A DNA stretch of 64,000 bases from Centropus unirufus (Eukaryota; Chordata; Aves; Cuculiformes; Centropidae): NCBI GenBank assembly GCA_013397695.1, contig VYZI01000012.1, forward strand, positions 5,713,570 through 5,777,569, given 5' to 3'. The notes below the pieces were generated by a model that was not told the origin of the DNA, ran no database searches, and was given only the letters and a program-made list of their open reading frames with translations. This document shows, piece after piece, positions 14,750-25,669 of the stretch (position 1 is its first letter; each line of letters opens with the position of its first letter). A program made the translations under genes and the position numbers.

Positions 14750-15450
14750 TGCCCCTAAATCCCTTTTCTGGGATTCCTATTTCTTTTCTGATAATGAAAG
14801 CACAAGAAGCTCATCTTAAAATGAAGAATACCTTTTTTATATTTGATGGCATTGTTATTATTTCTAATACTATTCTCCAATCCAGCTGCAATATAGCCTG
14901 ACATCTTGTTTGCTTTTTTGACTACTGTGCACTGAGGAGAAGTTTCCATTAAGCTGTCCAGAGTAACGCCTAGATCTTTTTCTTGAGTGATCTTGAAAAC
15001 CATCAGTGTATATGAATAGTTCCAATTGTTCCTTTCAATACACATTACCTCACACTTACCTACACTAAATTTCAACTGCCGTTTTGTCTGGTCGTCTCCT
15101 TTAGGGCTGGGGCTTTTTTTAGATTGTGGCTTTTCTAGACAATCACATATAATTTCCCAATTATGCTGTCTCTGCTATTGCTTTTCCAATGAGTAGCAAA
15201 TATATTAAATTAACCCCAGTTTTGGTAGGTCTCGGGATCTCTCCTTGTTAATACCATTGCCGGCTGAAAGTAACCATTAACTTGTATTTATTTATTCTGT
15301 CTTCACTGCTTTATGAGTCATATTTCTTTTAGTCCTCAGCTATTCTTTACCCTTCAACACCTCATGCTGTTTAAAATAAACTAGGTTATGCTTCTGAAGT
15401 TATACTTTTATCCATTATTCTGATGGCTTTATTAAAGAATTTAATGGTAA
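14750..15450 (-). mobile_element. Old CR1 LINE fragment with reverse-transcriptase C-terminus
   Basis: A minus-strand frame (14755-15075) translates to a degraded CR1 reverse-transcriptase C-terminal segment. Readable motifs are MKFSVGKCEVMCI, EKDLGV and KKANKMSGYI, which correspond to the usual MKFNVxKCxVMHI, ExDLGV and KKANxMLG blocks. DNA similarity to old amniote CR1 continues upstream on that strand to about 15,450. Stops and indels show the copy is dead. This older subfamily differs from the two young-style tails near CFAP161. Confidence 0.75.
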
Positions 15451-18400
15451 TTGGATGTTAAAACTCTTTATGGAGAAGTTCAGCCAGGTAGCTATAGGCA
15501 AATCTAGCATTTACCTACAAAAGCAGAAAGGCGGAAGAGAGAAAAATCCCAACCTCAGTGCGCTAGAGTCCCTTCCAGCCTCCCAAGAACAGCATGGAGT
15601 AATGAATTAACAGCTGAATTCATTAAAGCAGGTGTTCTCAGTTGGGCCAGCTCCTCGTGCACCCAGTCACAATTCTTCATCTTCCCATCCCTGTTTCCTT
15701 GACTCTGGTGGAACCCCTCGTGCTGGTCTCACATTGCTCAAGCAAAGAGAAACAAGAATAGGCAGGGGGTGGAGGATGCAACTCCAGCCAGCCCCACGCC
15801 CCCCAGACTCACTGTGGCCCTGAAAAGAGATGTATGTGCCAGAAGGCATCAAGGAGCAGCAGCACCCTTACTATGGAACAAAGCATTAAATGAGCCTCTC
15901 TGCCCAGTTCTGACATCCATGCTTTTTAGCGCAGATGTGAACAAGGTGAGAAGAGCTCAGGCAACTATTATTAGGAGCCTGAGGAGCGTGTTTGCAGTAA
16001 GAGACTAAAGAATTTGTATTATTTTCTTTCAGGAGATTGTTACCATATGATGTCTTAGCTGTCTGTATACATAACTTCATGAGACAAAACTCAGAGGTCT
16101 GTGATGTAAAGCCAGATGCTTTTGAATGAGGAATACGGTTAAATGAAATTTTATCATTAAGGTAATTAGAACTTCCTGGAATGTTTATTCTGCTCTGTGC
16201 AATTTACCAGAGTAACAATGTACTGTTTTGGACAAAGTGGCTAATCTCATTTCTACAGTTAATACACTCGTAACCAGCTTTGGGAGCTATGTTTCTGTTT
16301 TGTTCTTTTTTAAAAAAGCCCTCCCAGCCAGTCATATTTTGCATTAATGTTCTTCCACATTGGAAGAAGGTAAAGTAGTAATTGGCAAAACCGGTAAGTA
16401 AAATAGATTCACAGCACTAATAGTTTATTTTCTTTACCTGAGTGAAGCTACTAATTATGACTTGCTAGGTGTTGTCCTGATTGTACGCAGCATGCAAATG
16501 TTACATAGATCAATTATTTTGAAATTTAAACCCAAAAGACCTTTTATTTCATAAACAAGGGCTTTCTCATTCCAGAATGCTTTTATAGTAACAGGAACTA
16601 CATGAAGCAAAGTTTTGTCAGTTTTTTGTTTGTTTAGTTTCTTTTAATCTCTGAAACACTCTTTCAAGTGCTTTTTTTTTTTTGGTTTTGAGAGCAGTTA
16701 TTGAACAATATACTTATGTCTATATTTGACTACTAAATTTTGAAGATGATCATTGTCTCTTTCTGTGGGGAAAATAAGTGATGCTCACCTGCGGAAGATT
16801 AATATCACATTGGATTCTCTTCAGGGACAGACAGCTCTGCAAGTTTAAATTAATTTTTAACAGATTAGGTGTGTTTTCTTCTTTTTCTCTGTAATTTTGT
16901 TTTTATGGATGTGTTTTCCCAACTCTATGAATTCCTTTAACTGCCTCTCAGTTCAGTTTGAACTACATTGTCCCACCCTCAGGAACTCTGTCCTAGCCAA
17001 TGATGCTGTTATGTAAAAGCCACAAGACGTCCTGATGATGACTACTCTTTTATGACAGTTACACAGGAGAACTGTGCTCACGTAATTACACTGCTCATTT
17101 GAAAAAATTGCTGCGGTGGCCCAACAGGTTAATAAGTACTCTTAAGTAGAATAGTTTCAAATGTCTTTGAAAAATCATTGTGCGTTTATACAAATTCTGT
17201 CAGAGTTTTTCTTTACAATGTGAACCTTGTGCTTTTGCAGAAAACCTAGATTTGCTATAGGTTACATGGGCTGATGAAAAAAACCATCATTTGTTGAGCT
17301 CTATGTAATGTTTAATTTCTAAAACCAAGCAGCTTATGGTTGTGTCATGTAACAGACCAAATATGTGGTATAAATTGACTTTGCCTCAATTCTTTCTGCG
17401 ATGAAAGAACATTCTGTTCTCAGAAATAATTGCTAAGATGAAAAAGTTGCACACATCAACCATATAGTGCAAACAGTTACTCCCCAAATCCTTGTTAAGC
17501 TAATTTCATATGAAGCAAGAATTTGTGTTGGAGTTTTTGAATGTTGTATAAAGCCTAGCATTCAGTAGAAACCATTCACTAGTCTCAGAGTGCGGTGCTG
17601 TTTAAAATCAGTTAGCACTTGATGACAAGATTCCATAACAGCCTAACATGGTACAAACAGTTGTTATATAACTAAATATTAATTAGCATGGGACAGAGAA
17701 AATTGCAAGGACTTCTGGAAGCATAAAAATTTTCAAGGATCAGTGAGAACAATAGGCTGTGTTGTATCAAAGGTCATACATAGTAATTATTGAGATAAAT
17801 ACATGGACCCCTTCTAAACAAACTGTCGTTTGTGTCTGAAAAAGGAATGTGGGGAAAAGAAAACATATCCAGAGATTTTTTGTCGGTATAAATTGTTGCC
17901 TTAATCAACATTGATAATTTTATTAATTCTACCTATGAAATTTTGGGCCATTTGAGAGAACACATATTCTCACAAATTTCATGTTAAACATTAGAATGCC
18001 AAGACACTTAACAATGCTTTTTCTTTGTAATATTTCTGTGTGTTTCTTAAGCATCTAATACACATCCACAAAATAATTGTTATGACCTTTTTTGAGGAAA
18101 GCATTATGCCCAATTAACGGGGAGGGATGCTGGTGCATAGACATGGGAAATGAGGGATGAAAAGGCACAAGACACATGTATGAGAAAATGCTGAATAGAA
18201 TATCCTTACCTGTGTTAGCTAAGGAAGTGGAAGGATTTTTGTCCTTGGTTGAAGTAATGACTGGAGATACAGAGCTCAAAAACAGGGAATTTTTGGTCTG
18301 GCTCATCTCTTTGCTCTTTACCTCTATTATTATCACAATTTAAAATGGCGCCATAAAAACAAAAGACATCATCCTCTGATGTTGCTCTTAATGTTTACCA

Positions 18401-19353
18401 TACCTGACCACTTTCTTCATGTACTTTCTAGGCAAGAGTTAACCATGCAAAGTCCATAAGTCTTGCAGTTTCATTCTTAGATGTCCTCTTTCATCCTGGT
18501 TGGCTTCCCCTCTTCAGACAAGGCAGGAGGCACTCTTTAGTTTCCTTTTAAGTTGCTCATTCTGTTAAAAGTTGGAATGCTGGTGAATTCAACTGTGCTT
18601 GCTTAGGACTCCTAAAAAAAACCATTTTACCAATACCTCAACAACCTGATCAAATTATTAATGTTTGTTCGAATTTAGGTCTAAAGAAATGTTATTATTG
18701 GTCATAAATATTTCTGTACAATATGGTGACTTCTGCCAGAATCCCCGATTTGATCCAAAGCTGATGTTTTAATAAAAAAGTTTTGAAGAGCAGATTTCAA
18801 GGGCCTATTTGGAGGCAGAATCAGGAAACACAGTAAAATAAATGAAGATCATATCAAAAATTAGAAGTTATACATTGCATTTGTTGGAATCATGAATTAT
18901 TTACCATGTAGTACAGTGATCTAGGTCCTCTACTCAACATGTTCTAGAGAGAATTATTACTCTGACTGTCTTAGGAAGAACAGAGGCCAGCTCATAAACT
19001 GGCCCATCTATAAGCAGCATTTCAGTTTCTCTGAGACTGTAAATAGAACCTGAGGTAAGCTGGATTTGAGGACACAATCGTGCAGCAAGTAAAAAAGGGA
19101 AATGATGGTGAATAAGAAAAAAAAGTGAACCAATAGGTGTAACTAGAGCATCCCCAACCACCTAAGGTTACAGGGAAAAAACTAATTAGTTCAGGTTGTT
19201 TCAAAATAAACCAATTTATATTTTTAGATGAGGAAAGATTGTTCTGCTTATGCTGAACTACATGTTGTCTCCATGTCAGCAGTAAAGTACCTAGTGTGTG
19301 TATGTGTATATACTGCCAATTAAGTTTCATTTCTATAGATATATATATATATA
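15451..19353. other. Non-coding DNA with one weak exon-like segment
   Basis: No gene recognised. The only item of note is a minus-strand open segment ending in a consensus splice donor at 18,210. Confidence 0.55.
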
Positions 19354-20029
19354 NNNNNNNNNNNNNNNNNNNNNNNNNNNNNNNNNNNNNNNNNNNNNNN
19401 NNNNNNNNNNNNNNNNNNNNNNNNNNNNNNNNNNNNNNNNNNNNNNNNNNNNNNNNNNNNNNNNNNNNNNNNNNNNNNNNNNNNNNNNNNNNNNNNNNNN
19501 NNNNNNNNNNNNNNNNNNNNNNNNNNNNNNNNNNNNNNNNNNNNNNNNNNNNNNNNNNNNNNNNNNNNNNNNNNNNNNNNNNNNNNNNNNNNNNNNNNNN
19601 NNNNNNNNNNNNNNNNNNNNNNNNNNNNNNNNNNNNNNNNNNNNNNNNNNNNNNNNNNNNNNNNNNNNNNNNNNNNNNNNNNNNNNNNNNNNNNNNNNNN
19701 NNNNNNNNNNNNNNNNNNNNNNNNNNNNNNNNNNNNNNNNNNNNNNNNNNNNNNNNNNNNNNNNNNNNNNNNNNNNNNNNNNNNNNNNNNNNNNNNNNNN
19801 NNNNNNNNNNNNNNNNNNNNNNNNNNNNNNNNNNNNNNNNNNNNNNNNNNNNNNNNNNNNNNNNNNNNNNNNNNNNNNNNNNNNNNNNNNNNNNNNNNNN
19901 NNNNNNNNNNNNNNNNNNNNNNNNNNNNNNNNNNNNNNNNNNNNNNNNNNNNNNNNNNNNNNNNNNNNNNNNNNNNNNNNNNNNNNNNNNNNNNNNNNNN
20001 NNNNNNNNNNNNNNNNNNNNNNNNNNNNN
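19354..20029. other. Assembly gap (676 N) inside a TA-rich tract
   Basis: A run of N flanked by (TA)n on the left (19336-19353) and TATATGTATATA on the right (20039-20050). The gap probably hides a TA microsatellite or an AT-rich repeat that did not assemble. Open frames crossing it are artefacts of reading N. Confidence 0.95.
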
Positions 20030-20050
20030 TAAATGACTATATATGTATAT

Positions 20051-22260
20051 AAAAGCTGCCATGTATAATTCTTATTCCCCTCTGTGGGTTTTTCAGACCC
20101 ACAGGGACAGCACTTTGGTTTGTGGGCTCTTCTCCTAGCAACTTCTGTTAACGTCAGAATTATTTGGGCAGCTACATCTTCGTACCCCACACTAAGAGTT
20201 TACTATTTGGCGCTGCTTTGTGTGTGGATTTTATACCCCTGTGTGTCTGGTTATTTTAACCAGGTCTACTTCATCATCTTGCAACCGCTTTTTAAAACAG
20301 CTTTCTACTGCTGCATATTGAATGTATCTGCTGTAGTTGTTCATATTTGGGGGAAAAAAAAGATGAGGATAAGGTCCCTGCCCCAACGAGCCCATAATTA
20401 AAACAAGAACAGCATTATAGTAACATATATACTAGGCAGTTTGTAATTGAATGATCTGTTTAGTTTTATTTTGACATAATATATAAAGCAGCGCTTAACA
20501 GATGTTGGGAAATTAGCTTTCTGTGATTTTCATATAAACACAGAGCAGAGATGCATGTGTATGACTTATTCTCATCATTGAATGTGAGTATTAATGTCAT
20601 TGGGCTTTTTTTTATGCTTGTGCCTATTTTACTGTGTTTTAAGTCCTCCTTGCCAAAAAATATGAAAATTTCTTGAGAGAAAACTAGATGACTTTATTGC
20701 AGTAATGCTTCCTGGTGCAGTACTGGTGATTCTGCCTCTTGCATAAATGTATTGCCGTGTAGAAGCCCTCCAGTGAAAAAAAAATAAATTAAGTATCAAC
20801 TGTTTCATTATATACCCTCCACGCACAAAGCTTACCAAAAAAAAAAACCAAAAACAAACCCAAACAAACCAAAATAGGCAGGTCTCTCTTGTTCTTTATA
20901 TAGCAATTTGTCCTTCTCATTATGAGTAATGGTAACCTGTTGTGCAAATTATGGACTTGACTTTATTGTGGCTGCTCATATGCCTGCTGAAAAAGCCCAC
21001 ATGCAGGAAGGTAACAGGTCTTTCCCCTCTCTCTCTTACACAGGGGAATGCAGTATTGAGAATAAAATTGCCTTTTATGGTTTCCAGCATGAAATCAAAC
21101 CAGCATGACGTGGGGAGCTAGCAAATTGTCTTGCCTCTCTCTCTACCATACAGAGGTAAGGAAATAAGGTAGGTTGCAGAGAGAATGGAGGCAAGACATG
21201 GGACAAAGCCTAAAACAGAACAAAATTAGACGAGAGTGTACCTGGCAAATAATGTAGAGATTTCCTAATATCCACTTGTATTTGAAGTGTTTCGCATTTC
21301 ACATCTGTATTTTTATTTTGTGGCTCTCTTAGTTCAGTCTTCATGCATTAGAACGTCTTAAGTGTTTCTAAAACAACTATGGTTTAAAAAAAAAAACATT
21401 CCCCCCACCCAGATTACAACAGATGTGCAATATTAATTTAGTGTGAGTGGGCACAGATGTTATCAAAATCACCCTCTTACCTGCCAACTCCACCCAGTTT
21501 TCCAGGGCCTGGATATTTTCTTCCACTGCTGAGTGGAACTTCTTATTATAATGTTCTCTGGGGTGTGGAGTTTTTTGCCTTTTGTTTTTTCCTCTGATCT
21601 TTTATCCAGCTACTATTCATATGGCCTCCTCCGCTGATCGGATGTCTGAGCTAGAACAATACTTCACGACAATCACTGAAATCACTGAAGTCTGAAGATA
21701 GGGATGTGATTAGGATGAAGGGGCAGGGACTTTATAACCGCTGCAAATTAATAAGTTTGGGCTAGATGGCATGGCAGAGGAGAAGCGGTGTGATATTAAA
21801 TAAGAGTTGGGCAAGCGTGCAAAAGAGGGGGAATGTGAAGAGGCAGATTTAAAACTAGGTTTTCATTTTCCCATGTTAGCAACGTGAGAGTTTACTAGAA
21901 GGATGAGGTTTTTCTTTGCAGACACTGAATTCTCTGTACCTCTTCTTTTCTTCAATATTAGGCTGCTAACACACATTTGAAAAAGAAATAGCACGTGCAG
22001 TTGTGAGTTCTTGTTGCACCTCAGGCCTGTGAAAAGCTGTATTAGCACCGCACTAAATCTGAACTAATGTACCCTGTCCCTGAGCAAGGTCTAATAATTC
22101 AGGATCTGCTTTATGCTAACATCTGATGAGGAGGCTGAAATGAAAGCAAAGTACGTTTTATCTTCCCACAATGTACTTTGGTAGCGCTATCCATAATGAA
22201 TCCAATTTGGAACAAACATTAAAACCTTTCTTAATACATGATTTTGCTTTTCATTGTTAT
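20051..22260. other. Non-coding DNA, no gene recognised
   Basis: Contains a relic at 20,362-20,405 and an A-rich simple stretch at 20,836-20,876. No supported coding sequence. Confidence 0.6.
20362..20405 (+). repeat. Possible ancient dispersed-repeat relic
   Basis: AAGGTCCCTGCCCCAACGAG followed by CCCATAATTAAAACAAG resembles a phrase found in many old amniote repeats (GTCCCTGCCCCAAAGAGCTT followed by ACAATCTAA). Only about 45 bp can be compared. Confidence 0.3.
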
Positions 22261-22335
22261 ATATCAAAGTGCTTAGTATACAAGTAAGAACTGCTATCCA
22301 TATTTTAGGATACAGAACACTAGGAGAAGCAAACC
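22261..22335 (+). repeat. Possible ancient MIR/L2-like relic
   Basis: ATCAAAGTGCTTAGTATAC followed by CTGCTATCCATATTTTAGGA mimics the spacing of AAAGCGCTTAGTA and ATTATCCCCATTTTACAGA in MIR/L2 tails. Weak, pattern-based call. Confidence 0.35.
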
Positions 22336-22404
22336 ACAGTGCCAGCATTCAGCAACACAATGGTCTGTTCTGAGCATCGTTCAGACCTCCATTGCCCTAT
22401 CCCC

Positions 22405-22455
22405 TGGACAATATTGTGTCCCTAACACAACAATATAAAACAACAATATTGTCCA
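22405..22455. repeat. Inverted repeat, 13-bp perfect arms
   Basis: tggacaatattgt (22405-22417) and its exact reverse complement acaatattgtcca (22443-22455) flank a 25-base loop. The core of each arm, acaatattgt, is itself palindromic. It could form a short hairpin or be the remnant of a transposon end. It is too short to call a miRNA. Confidence 0.6.
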
Positions 22456-22532
22456 CTTGTCCAGTCCTGCAGGATTGTTCAAATTCTGGACTAATATTTA
22501 ATTCTGCAGTTCTTTATATTACGTCCTCTTTT

Positions 22533-22780
22533 TATCAATAAATGTTCACAACAGCCAAACTAGAAACACCGTAGTGCATTATACAGAGCCTAGTTTTTCT
22601 AGTTTAATACCTACAAAATGAAAGCAGAATTCTGTCGATCTACTTTAAAAATGTGCAGAATTTTAATCTCTGCAAGTAGGAGTAAGTAATAATAGTGCCC
22701 CTATAAAAACATGTATCAGTTGTCACACATAGGTTTCATAGCTTTACGTAGAATATGAAAGTTCCTAATAATTTCCTTTA
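22533..22780 (+). repeat. Direct repeat pair, copy A
   Basis: About 250 bp that recur at 23674-23920 in the same orientation, diverged and with small indels. Shared anchors in order: caataaatg, tagaaacac, gcagcc or gagcc, tctagtt, acttacaaaat or acctacaaaat, caaagcagaat or gaaagcagaat, gtgcagaatttta, tctctg, ataaaa, catg, cacaca, and taatttcct near the end. No coding potential is seen and no named family was recognised. Confidence 0.8.
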
Positions 22781-23673
22781 AGTCTGTTTCAATTACCAAT
22801 TTATTAATATTCCAATTTTATTTTAAAAGTTGACTATATGCAATACACAGTTCTATGTTCTATCTTTGTTGCTTAACTTCAATCAATGTTGCTTAATCTT
22901 CAAAAAGCATGATAAAACATTAATGACATCTCCTAATTCACAATTTAATCCTGACTTGACTTGGCTAGCATTTGTGGCATTATATCAGAGAATTATTTGG
23001 TTTTAAACATTTCAAGTTGTTTTACATAAGTAGCAATGATTGTGCAGTTTAGAAAAACGTGGTGCCATCATGTGGACAACATTAGGCAGTGTAAATAATA
23101 TTTTTTAAAAGAAAAACCAGGCAACAGATAAAAGTCTGTAATCAATATGGCGAATCAGCTAAATTCTAAGTATGTACTATGTGATATGAGGTGCTACGCA
23201 CAAATCTGCAGTTTTAAAACTGGATTAGATAAGAAGAAAAGCTGATAATAGAATCATTTTTTAATTCAATTCTTTCCTTTTCAGCAGATCAGAAGCTCCT
23301 TTCCCGTGAGCACAGACTGATCAAAACACACCCAAGAGTCTCCAAGCCATTTTTAATCAGCACCTAAATCAAACGTTACCTACTTCTGTACTTATTTGTG
23401 TCTCTTTCTGTCACTCTGGTTTTCCTCTAAGGCTTACAAAACTTTGTTTTGTGCAGCCTGCATTGCTTCTCTCCCACACAAATGCACAGTCACACAAACA
23501 CTCCTCTCCGTAACATCAGCCAGCCAAGGCACTTTGCCCACACAGCTCTCATTTCTGCATGAGCTCACACAAAGCTTTGTTTCAACAGTGGTTTTGATTC
23601 TTGGCCTCTCCTTATTTCTTACCTAGAACCAAGAGGAAAGAGACATTTTCAGATTTACAATAGCTATGCCTAA

Positions 23674-23920
23674 TACCAATAAATGCCCACAATATTCAAA
23701 TTAGAAACACTGCAGTGCACTCATGCAGCCTAAGTTTTTTTCTAGTTGAATACTTACAAAATCAAAGCAGAATGACATAAATCTATTGCAAAAGTGTGCA
23801 GAATTTTAGTCTCTGTAAAATGGAGCATTAATAATGCCTTTATAAAACATGAGTCATTTGCCACACACCAGGTTTCTGATCCTTACAGAGAAAGGGAAAG
23901 AAAAATTTCCTAATTTCCTC
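23674..23920 (+). repeat. Direct repeat pair, copy B
   Basis: The second copy of the 250-bp unit, 1.14 kb to the right of copy A and in the same orientation. It may be a local tandem duplication that has since diverged, or two copies of an unnamed dispersed element. The roughly 890 bp between the copies contain nothing I recognise. Confidence 0.8.
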
Positions 23921-25287
23921 CATACTACCCCATCTATAATAGACCTGCGAAGGTGTGCACATGAGGAGGGTGATTAAAAAATTGTTCACTGTGCTGCCCT
24001 CCCCAAAGCAAGCCTGCACGCTGCAGAACTGTAATCTGCCTCTTGATACGAGACCTTGTATGCCAAGTGCTACTTAGTGTATTCTGCAGCATGCTGATTT
24101 TATTTATATTGAATAAAGGCACGAGCTTTTAAAGCCTTATCAGTGAGTTTGAAATAGATCAACTACCTAGGACGGAGCTTGAAGATAAAACATATTTCAG
24201 TTGGTCCTTTCTGTGAAATTTTAGTGATTTTATTTAGGTAAAACTTAGATATATATTTGACTTTTATGAACATTGAAGATCTTTAGAATCCTTTTGGAGA
24301 ATATAGATTTAAGTAGTAATTTACTCATAAATTCATTTACTTTATGTAGGAAGACCTCGCTTCTGTGGCACAGTACAAAATGGAATATGTATATGTGTAG
24401 CTTTACTAAATGGACATAATGGAATGTCATACATTAAGAAGATTCTCAGTGGTGCTGCTTCAGCTTCCATATAAAGACAGGTAACTTTATGAAATAATGA
24501 CATCTGTTTTCCATGTCTTCACATCTCATGCTTGGTTGATTTTATTCTATAAGAAAATATGAGCTCCAGCTGAAACTTTTACTGCTCTTGGGCAATTTTC
24601 TGTACGTGGATTCTCTGGCACCTAATCAGGTATTAACATAGACTACAATCTTTTTGTTATTGGATATATTTATAGTGTCTCTTATTCTTTTTCTAGTTTG
24701 GTATATATTTTCATTAAAAAAATGTGGAGGCTTTTCTTTGACAATTTCACCTTGCTGTCAAACTTGGGAGAAATTATTATGGATTGAAAAATTGTGCAGG
24801 CAGGAGGCAAAGAGAACATGGTGAGACATGGATTATGCTGTAGAAGCTTCTTGTCTATATCACTGTGCTCAAGTTCTTGATTACATAGTATTAAAATGGT
24901 TAGAACACACGGACAAAGTCAAAAAGCTAGATTCATACCCTTTTTAATTAATTCCAGTAAATCTGAAGCCAATCTTGAGATAAGGAAAACTCATTTGTGA
25001 TTTTAATAACTGGCAATATTGTGCTAAACAGCATGGAACAAGTTCAAAAAACAACTTACTTTCAGATGAACTTTAAGCCTAAAAGTATCCCATGACAGCT
25101 TTCATGAGTTTAGTTTTCAGTGTTTTGGAAACTTTAAAAATTGTGATACTAGTTTGGCTTGCAAAAAAATTGGTTAAATACACTCTGAGTTCAGTAAGGA
25201 AGTGAAAATGCACTTGATTTCCTAGATTTTGACATTTTTTGCCAATGCACTTCTCCTGATTCATGCATTTTTGATATTGTTCATGGT
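23921..25287. other. Region downstream of CFAP161, nothing recognised
   Basis: AT-rich. If IL16 follows CFAP161 as in mammals, none of its PDZ-coding exons is visible here. Confidence 0.55.
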
Positions 25288-25329
25288 TTTATTAAGTGGT
25301 TTATTAGATGATGTTGTGCATGCTTTATT
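25288..25329 (-). terminator. Cluster of AATAAA poly(A) signals after CFAP161
   Basis: Three minus-strand AATAAA hexamers occur at 25324-25329, 25300-25305 and 25288-25293, about 155-195 bp after the stop codon. A fourth at 25475-25480 lies only 3 bp after the stop. The cluster would give a 3' UTR of about 0.2 kb. Which signal is used is not visible from sequence, and AATAAA is common by chance in AT-rich DNA. Confidence 0.4.
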
Positions 25330-25482
25330 AGGTTTTGCCTAATGTGTTGATAAGATTATGTAATATCACTAGTGGTAGGCTTTACCTTCCATTTTTAAAA
25401 CACACATCTCTAAAATCTGAACAGAAAAACCAAAAATCAGTGTCTTCTATCTCTGTTGATTGTAGTCTGGGATTTTTATTTT

Positions 25483-25669
25483 CTATGACTCTTCAGCAAA
25501 CTCATTCTTCCTGATCCCATCTGGGTGAGGGTTGGATCTTTCAATCATCGAACCACCTTCGTTGCTGGGATCTCCTGTAACTATTACCCAGTAATTCATA
25601 TCTTCTTCAGCTTTATGGCAGTCTAAATAAGTGTGACAAATTACTTCATGTTCTTTTCCAAAATAAGAC
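25483..25669 (-). CDS. CFAP161: CFAP161 coding exon 7 (terminal)
   Basis: 187 bp after a TTAGCAG acceptor. It completes the Arg codon, reads SYFGKEHEVICHTYLD and NYWVIVTGDP, and then runs into a hydrophilic, less conserved tail ending EFAEES and TAG. The tail is similar in length to human but not in sequence, as is common for this end of the protein. Confidence 0.93.

Noticed and set aside
19022..20190. Open frames of 244-346 codons
   Set aside because: Most of each frame is the N gap, so they are artefacts.
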